The position numbers and the translations under genes are program-made. Of a DNA stretch of 17,769 bases, positions 13,383 through 17,769 are shown in pieces. The stretch comes from an uncultured Clostridia bacterium (GTDB taxonomy: Bacteria; Bacillota; Clostridia; Christensenellales; Aristaeellaceae). The first letter of the stretch is position 1. The number at the start of each line of letters is the position of its first letter. The stretch spans positions 1-17,769 of the forward strand of contig CAMDVP010000030.1 of assembly GCA_945877525.1 (NCBI GenBank), read 5' to 3'. The notes beneath the pieces were generated by a model. That model was not told the DNA's origin. It saw only the letters and a list, made by a program, of their open reading frames with translations, and ran no database searches.

Positions 13383-15164
13383 ATGACTCCCCGAGAGGTA
13401 ATGAACTTGAACAACAAGGAACCTATGATTACGGCGCTGTATGAGCGCCTATCCCGCGATGATGAATTGGAAGGTGAGTCCAATTCCATCACTAACCAAA
13501 AATCGTACCTGGCCGACTATGCTGACAAGAACGGTTTCACGAACTGCCGCCATTATACAGATGACGGTTATAGCGGCGGCAACTTTGAACGCCCCGGATG
13601 GAAGCAGCTCATCGCGGACATTGACGCGGGGCTGGTCAGCGTTGTCATCGCGAAAGACCTGAGCCGTGTTGGACGTGACTATGTGGAAACCGGTTTCTAC
13701 ACAGAAGTCTATTTTCGCCGGAAGGGTGTGCGCTTCATCGCTATCGGTAACGGCGTGGATACGATCAACCCGATCAGCAGCGAGTTTGCGCCCTTCATGA
13801 ATGTGCTGAATGAAATGTACCTGCGCGACCAGTCGAAGAAAATGCGCACTTGCTACCGCCAGAAGGGCAATACCGGGCTGCCTACCAACAACCTGTGCGT
13901 GTACGGCTACCGCAAAGACCCGGAGGACAAAAATCACTGGCTGATAGATGATGAAGCTGCCGCCGTTGTGAAACGAATCTTCCAACTGGCGATTGACTGC
14001 CATGGACCGTATGAAATTGCCAGAATTTTGTCCGAAGACAAAGTAGAGTGTCCAGCCTATTACAACGCGGTTCATGAGAACTGCATGAAGCGCTCCAACT
14101 CTGACATGAGCAAACCTTATGCCTGGAACGGTGCGACGGTAAGTAACATCCTGCGACGGCCAGAATACATGGGCCACACTGTCAACTTTCGTTCTGTGAA
14201 GAACGGCTTGAAGGCAAAGCGTCAAAGCAAACCAAAGAAGGACTGGCTGATCTTCAAGAACACGCACGACGCCATCATTCCACAAGACGAATGGGAACTG
14301 GCTCAATATGTTCTGCATGTCAGGCGGCGAACGGACAGCACAGGCGAGGCAAATCCGCTCACTGGCAAGCTGTTCTGTGCGGAGTGCGGCGCGATGCTGA
14401 ACAATCATCGCAGCAAGAGGAAGAACGCTAACAGAGCATCGGATGATTACTATGACTGTCCGACATACAGTCAGGGAAAAGGTGATTGCTGTTGTCATTT
14501 CATTACGACAGCATTTATCCGCTCTGTCCTGTTGCAAACGATTCGAGTTGCCAGTCGGTACGCCATCTCGGACGAAGCAGCATTTGCAGAACAGGTGCGC
14601 TCCTTGTCAGCGTTGCGACATGCGGATGCGGTGAAGGAAAAAGCAAAAGAAATCAAGCAGGCAAAGAAGCGCATAGCGGAATTGGATGTGATCATTCAGA
14701 AGCTGTACGAAGCCTATGCACTGGGCAAAACGCCAGAGAATCGCTTTGAGGTGCTGTCCACTGCTTATGAGAAAGAACAGAGTGAATTGAAAGCGACGCT
14801 TGCCCAGAACGAAGCTGCGCTTTCAGATTACAACACAGACTCGTCTAATATCGAAAGGTTCATGGCGTTGGCGCGGAAATATCGTGATGTTGAAGAACTG
14901 ACTGCTCCGGTGATTAACAGCTTCATTGATAAAATTATCGTCCATGCTCCGAAAAAGATCAATGGTGAGCGATGTATGCAGGTAGAAATCATCTTTCATT
15001 TCATTGGCAACTTTGCTGTTCCCCAGCTCCAAGCAATGCTAACGGAGGACGAACTGCGCATGGAAGCCAGACACACAAAGGAGCGTGAACGGAATCACCG
15101 GAAGTATCTGCGCCGAAAAGAACGAAAAAAAGGAACACTGATTGCCGAAAGAGCAACAGCGTAG
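13383..15164 (+). CDS. Large serine recombinase 1
   Basis: The 593-residue protein is a complete large serine recombinase of the TndX/TnpX-like clostridial group. The N-terminal resolvase domain (about 15-165) has the catalytic Ser24 in YERLSRDD and the arginine-bearing DLSRVGRDY. The recombinase domain (about 170-310) is followed by a zinc ribbon (FCAECG at about 335, second cysteine cluster near CPTYSQGKGDCC), then a long coiled coil (about 415-500) and a C-terminal region (FIDKIIVHAPKK). Such enzymes integrate and excise elements by site-specific strand exchange through a 5'-phosphoserine link. The start is unsettled: ATGs at 13383, 13401 and 13425 all precede the catalytic domain, and none has an ideal ribosome binding site. 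The next recombinase gene begins 15 bases after its stop. Confidence 0.95.
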   Translation: MTPREVMNLNNKEPMITALYERLSRDDELEGESNSITNQKSYLADYADKNGFTNCRHYTDDGYSGGNFERPGWKQLIADIDAGLVSVVIAKDLSRVGRDYVETGFYTEVYFRRKGVRFIAIGNGVDTINPISSEFAPFMNVLNEMYLRDQSKKMRTCYRQKGNTGLPTNNLCVYGYRKDPEDKNHWLIDDEAAAVVKRIFQLAIDCHGPYEIARILSEDKVECPAYYNAVHENCMKRSNSDMSKPYAWNGATVSNILRRPEYMGHTVNFRSVKNGLKAKRQSKPKKDWLIFKNTHDAIIPQDEWELAQYVLHVRRRTDSTGEANPLTGKLFCAECGAMLNNHRSKRKNANRASDDYYDCPTYSQGKGDCCCHFITTAFIRSVLLQTIRVASRYAISDEAAFAEQVRSLSALRHADAVKEKAKEIKQAKKRIAELDVIIQKLYEAYALGKTPENRFEVLSTAYEKEQSELKATLAQNEAALSDYNTDSSNIERFMALARKYRDVEELTAPVINSFIDKIIVHAPKKINGERCMQVEIIFHFIGNFAVPQLQAMLTEDELRMEARHTKERERNHRKYLRRKERKKGTLIAERATA

Positions 15165-15179
15165 CAGGAGGAAAATACA

Positions 15180-16886
15180 ATGATTGATCTGATTGAAAAG
15201 AAGAACGAACTTAAAGCAAGTGGAAAGAACGCAGCAAATCATGTGGATGCCGAGAATGTTACCGCGCTTTACGAGCGTCTTTCTCGCGATGATGACATGG
15301 AGGGCGAGTCAAACTCCATTACGAATCAAAAGAACTTTCTCGAAGCATATGCACAGGAACACGGCTTCACGAACCATCGCCATTACACCGATGACGGTTT
15401 CAGTGGCGGCAGCTTTGATCGTCCCGGCTGGCAGCAGATGATTGCAGATATAGAAGCTGGCGTCGTAAAGACAGTGTTGGTAAAAGACATGAGTCGTGTT
15501 GGTCGTAACTATGTAGAGACTGGTTTCTATACAGAAGTTTACTTCGCAAAGATGGGTGTTCGATTCATCGCCATCAACAATGGTATCGACAATGCAAATC
15601 CGGACAGCACAGAATTTGCGGGCATCCTGAACATCATGAACGACTGGTACCTGCGCGATCAGTCAAAGAAGATTCGGTTGGCTGCAAAGCAGAAAGGAAA
15701 GTCTGGCAAGCCATTGGCCTATAATCCCTGCTTCGGCTATGTCAAAGACCCAGCGGATAAGAACCGCTGGATTGTTGACCCAGAGGCAGCGAAAACTGTG
15801 CAACGTATTTTTGAATTAGCCGCAGCAGGTATATCTCAATTGGAGATTTGCCGGGCAATGATAAAGGAGCAGCGCGTCACTCCCGGCTACTATCGCGCCC
15901 GGCAAAGCCCGAATGGGTTTGGCAAACAGTTTGCCGATAAATTACCCTATCACTGGGATAAAAAGATGATCCGTGAGATTGTTCGCAGACGGGAGTACCT
16001 TGGCGAGACGGTGAACTTCAAAACATCGTATCCGGAATTCCACGCAAAGCAAATCAGGAATCCTCTCGAGAGACAGATGATCTTTCCCAATACGCATGAA
16101 GCCATTGTCAATCCAGAAACCTGGCAAGCCGCGCAGCGTACATTTCATCCGGAGATGTCAAATGTTTCGACAGGTACTCCCTGTGTATTGGTTGGTCTTA
16201 TGATCTGTGGTGAGTGCGGCGTTCCGATGCTCTTTCATCGCTACGCAGGACATGAAGAAGCAAACGATTTTGTCTGTCGGACACACAAGACATCCGCCAC
16301 GTATGACCAGCGGCTTTGTACCCACAACTCGATTCGCGTATCGGTTGTTCGCGAAATTGTGAAGGACGTCATTTGCACTGTCAGCCGTTATGCTATTACG
16401 GACGAAGATGATTTCCGGCATCGCCTGGAAAAGGAGGTAAAACCATCGCACCCAGACAATCTAAAGCAAATAGGAAAGCAAATCCGCATGAAGAAAAAAC
16501 GGATTGCCGAACTGGAACATTTGCTGAAAAAGCTCTATGAGGATTACGCACTTGGGCGAATCACGGAAGAACGCTTTGATAAGCTATCCGCATCCTACGA
16601 AGAGGAAGAAGCAACGTTGAGAGAAAGCCTTACGGCGTATCAAGCCCAGCTGAATGAAGTCCAGACTGATGCAAATCGTACAGAACAGTTTCTTGCGCTT
16701 GCCAAGAAGTATAGAGATTGCACCGAGGTGACAGACGACATGATTCGCGCGTTTGTGGACAAGATCGTTGTACACAGAACGATTCGCGCTGAACCGGGTC
16801 AGCGCACGCGACAAATTGAAGTACATCTGAATTTCATCGGACAGTTCAGCATCCCATCGAAAGGAATGGAAAACAAAAATGAATAG
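15180..16886 (+). CDS. Large serine recombinase 2
   Basis: The 568-residue protein is a paralogue of the preceding recombinase. It has the catalytic Ser35 in YERLSRDD, DMSRVGRNY, a recombinase domain (about 185-330), a zinc ribbon (ICGECG near 343 with later cysteines in FVCRTHK and RLCTHNS), a coiled coil (about 425-510) and a C-terminal VDKIVVHRT segment. The two catalytic domains are near-identical in long stretches (ESNSITNQK, VETGFYTEVYF, LRDQSKK), while the recombinase and zinc-ribbon parts differ more. That divergence suggests different DNA half-site preferences or a cooperative pair, as in CcrA/CcrB. AGGAGG lies eight bases before ATG. It is in one operon with recombinase 1 and is followed by a strong terminator. 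Confidence 0.96.
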   Translation: MIDLIEKKNELKASGKNAANHVDAENVTALYERLSRDDDMEGESNSITNQKNFLEAYAQEHGFTNHRHYTDDGFSGGSFDRPGWQQMIADIEAGVVKTVLVKDMSRVGRNYVETGFYTEVYFAKMGVRFIAINNGIDNANPDSTEFAGILNIMNDWYLRDQSKKIRLAAKQKGKSGKPLAYNPCFGYVKDPADKNRWIVDPEAAKTVQRIFELAAAGISQLEICRAMIKEQRVTPGYYRARQSPNGFGKQFADKLPYHWDKKMIREIVRRREYLGETVNFKTSYPEFHAKQIRNPLERQMIFPNTHEAIVNPETWQAAQRTFHPEMSNVSTGTPCVLVGLMICGECGVPMLFHRYAGHEEANDFVCRTHKTSATYDQRLCTHNSIRVSVVREIVKDVICTVSRYAITDEDDFRHRLEKEVKPSHPDNLKQIGKQIRMKKKRIAELEHLLKKLYEDYALGRITEERFDKLSASYEEEEATLRESLTAYQAQLNEVQTDANRTEQFLALAKKYRDCTEVTDDMIRAFVDKIVVHRTIRAEPGQRTRQIEVHLNFIGQFSIPSKGMENKNE

Positions 16887-16902
16887 CATCCCTATTTCAC
16901 GC

Positions 16903-16944
16903 AAGCAACGCGAGAGGCTTCCCCTCCGCGTTGCTTTTCTTTTT
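16903..16944 (+). terminator. Terminator of the recombinase operon
   Basis: AAGCAACGCG (16903-16912) pairs perfectly over 10 bp with CGCGTTGCTT (16927-16936) and runs into TTTTCTTTTT. It lies 17 bases after the second recombinase stop and before the tnpW ribosome binding site. Confidence 0.9.
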
Positions 16945-16975
16945 GCAAATCGGCATAGGCCGGAAAGGAGGAGCC

Positions 16976-17182
16976 GTGGCAAAGCAAACCCCGATGATGG
17001 AAATGACCCGCCGTTATGGTCATACCCTGTATAGTATTAGCGCGTATAGTAATCCCGACAGCGGCAGCACTTATGAAGAAAAGCTGCTGCAACTGATTCA
17101 CCATGAGCTTGACAAATTGCCTGCCGGTACGCAGTACAACGAGCAAGTGAACGATTGTGCCGCTCAGAGCGCGTCGCGCTAA
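16976..17182 (+). CDS. tnpW: Transposon-encoded protein TnpW
   Basis: From a GTG start the product has 68 residues. The core YGHTLYSISAYSNPDSGSTY, then EEKLLQLIHHELDKL, fits the short TnpW family of Tn4451-type elements (a G-x-T-x-Y-x-V/I strand followed by a hydrophobic helix). AAAGGAGG lies just before the GTG, whereas an upstream in-frame ATG at 16931 sits inside the terminator T tract and is rejected. Function is unknown. It is the first gene after the recombinase terminator. Confidence 0.75.
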   Translation: MAKQTPMMEMTRRYGHTLYSISAYSNPDSGSTYEEKLLQLIHHELDKLPAGTQYNEQVNDCAAQSASR

Positions 17183-17304
17183 ACCTGTTTTGATCATTGA
17201 AAACCCTATGAAGGTGTACCAACACCCGGCAGAAGGATTGCAAGGGGTATGCAGCAAAAGTGAATCGTGAGCAAACGAGGAATCGGATGTATCTTCAGCG
17301 GCGA

Positions 17305-17440
17305 AATGTTTGATTTGAAGCCATGTTTAGAGCCCAAAAGCCTTGCAGCGCAACACCTTTGAAAAAGCAAAAACGCCCATTTTCGAGCCGGATGACCCGT
17401 AGGTCGTCCTTGCTCGTTTTTCCTTTTGAAATCAAACATT
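17305..17440 (+). promoter_or_regulatory. Predicted structured RNA upstream of the TTRAP-like frame
   Basis: A perfect 12-bp outer stem (AATGTTTGATTT at 17305-17316 with AAATCAAACATT at 17429-17440) closes about 110 bases. Inside are a small hairpin (about 17335-17361, CAAA/TTTG and TTGC/GCAA), a second stem of GAAAAAG-C-AAAAACG type (17362-17375 with 17415-17427), and an apical hairpin GGATGACC / CGTA / GGTCGTCC (17390-17409) whose U-G pair forms only on the + strand. The outer stem ends exactly at the next Shine-Dalgarno GGAGG (17441-17445). A cis-regulatory RNA is the favoured reading. No named motif is recognised. Confidence 0.5.
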
Positions 17441-17693
17441 GGAGGTCAGAGGATTCACGAGAAATGCTTTCTCGACTGCGGAAATTAACCTGCTTTGCAT
17501 CTATGATGCCGGTGATCAGTATAAAAACATCCGGTCGTTCTCGCAGCAAAGCACGGAACTTCGCGATCTTCGTCATATCAAAACCAACCTCGATACCCTC
17601 CTATCCGATGAGGAATACGAGGCCGATCTACCCAACCACGCTATACCTTCCGAACCTAATCAGCACCGCAGCTCCAAATCTTTGGAGCGATAG
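17439..17693 (+). CDS. Transposon-transfer-assisting (TTRAP)-like frame, start lost or unusual
   Basis: The frame contains NAFSTAEINLLCIYDAG and, later, LDTLLSDEEYEADLP, which match the short TTRAP proteins of clostridial transposons (their usual FTxEEINLMCIYD start and DxEF/Y motif). The expected start position, eight bases after GGAGG (17441-17445), holds TTC rather than ATG. The only in-frame NTG upstream is TTG at 17439, which overlaps the Shine-Dalgarno. The last codons run through a perfect palindrome (17671-17688). It may be a decayed copy, or may use a non-AUG start under control of the structured RNA just upstream. Confidence 0.5.
   Translation: MEVRGFTRNAFSTAEINLLCIYDAGDQYKNIRSFSQQSTELRDLRHIKTNLDTLLSDEEYEADLPNHAIPSEPNQHRSSKSLER
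17671..17688. repeat. Perfect palindrome GCTCCAAA-TC-TTTGGAGC
   Basis: Two 8-base arms (17671-17678 and 17681-17688) are perfect inverted repeats around TC. It lies over the last codons of the TTRAP-like frame and only eight bases before the larger hairpin at 17697-17748. It could be a protein-binding site or part of an RNA structure; it has no T tract. Confidence 0.5.
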
Positions 17694-17696
17694 ACG

Positions 17697-17754
17697 AAAG
17701 CCCTATGCCTATCAAGCGCCAAAGAGGCGCGATTAGGCATAGGGCTTTTCCCTC
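17697..17754 (+). terminator. Long hairpin terminator near the right edge
   Basis: A perfect 15-bp stem (AAAGCCCTATGCCTA at 17697-17711 with its complement at 17734-17748) encloses a second stem GCGCC-AAAGA-GGCGC (17716-17730), and is followed by TTTTCCCTCG. It lies right after the TTRAP-like stop codon. Terminator is the simplest call, but a stem this long and perfect could also serve in recombination or transfer. Confidence 0.7.
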
Positions 17755-17769
17755 GTTTTGGGGCGTAAG

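Noticed and set aside
13449..14537. 362-codon - strand frame inside recombinase 1
   Set aside because: Fully antisense to a conserved recombinase; no ribosome binding site or recognisable domain.
17183..17304. Intergenic stretch after tnpW with a small GGTGT-ACCA-ACACC hairpin (17213-17226)
   Set aside because: The hairpin is only 5 bp with no T tract or neighbouring signal; nothing else is seen there.
17295..17576. 93-codon - strand frame after tnpW
   Set aside because: It overlaps the structured RNA and the TTRAP-like frame. It resembles no family I know, and the strand-specific U-G pair and downstream Shine-Dalgarno point to the + strand.
1..17769. CRISPR arrays, tRNA or rRNA genes, insertion sequences
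   Set aside because: No regularly spaced direct repeats, no cloverleaf or rRNA segments, and no DDE transposase were seen on either strand.

Overview
The window looks like chromosomal DNA of a high-GC member of the Clostridia (Bacillota). This rests on three things seen in the sequence: strong GGAGG ribosome binding sites and clean TTGNNN-17-TATAAT promoters; a ribosomal alpha operon in the clostridial order rpsM-rpsK-rpsD-rpoA-rplQ; and a Bacillus-type LexA box on uvrB. No species can be named from the sequence alone.

Region 1 (1-5145) is core genome. A gene tail ends at 57 on + with a perfect terminator. On the - strand, a promoter near 5114-5142 precedes a leader of about 340 bases rich in hairpins, then rpsM, rpsK, rpsD, rpoA and rplQ, and a terminator at 1598-1632. 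Downstream, a flotillin-like SPFH gene has its own promoter.

Region 2 (5146-10509) holds a secreted protein with a duplicated domain (+) and a convergent, tightly coupled four-gene operon on the - strand: a 52-residue membrane protein, a four-TM membrane protein, a metallophosphoesterase and an inositol-monophosphatase-type phosphatase. A bidirectional terminator separates the two. uvrB follows on +, divergent from that operon, with a promoter and an SOS box.

Region 3 (about 10510-17769) is the start of a clostridial integrative/conjugative or transposon-type element, less GC-rich than the flank by eye. It begins right after uvrB. It carries tnpV behind an attenuator-like leader, a small hydrophobic protein, and a - strand pair of overlapping genes (a sigma-region-4-like HTH protein and a zinc-finger protein). 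Next come two tandem paralogous large serine recombinases on +, then tnpW and a TTRAP-like reading frame preceded by a predicted structured RNA. The window ends in two strong inverted repeats, and the element appears to run past the right edge. The recombinases are the likely integration/excision machinery. The divergent sigma-like/zinc-finger pair is placed to regulate them. tnpV, tnpW and TTRAP are accessory genes typical of Tn4451-type elements.

The best candidates for undescribed biology are the terminator/antiterminator leader at the element's left end, with its non-AUG leader frame, the structured RNA before the TTRAP frame, and the sigma-like/zinc-finger pair beside the twin recombinases.
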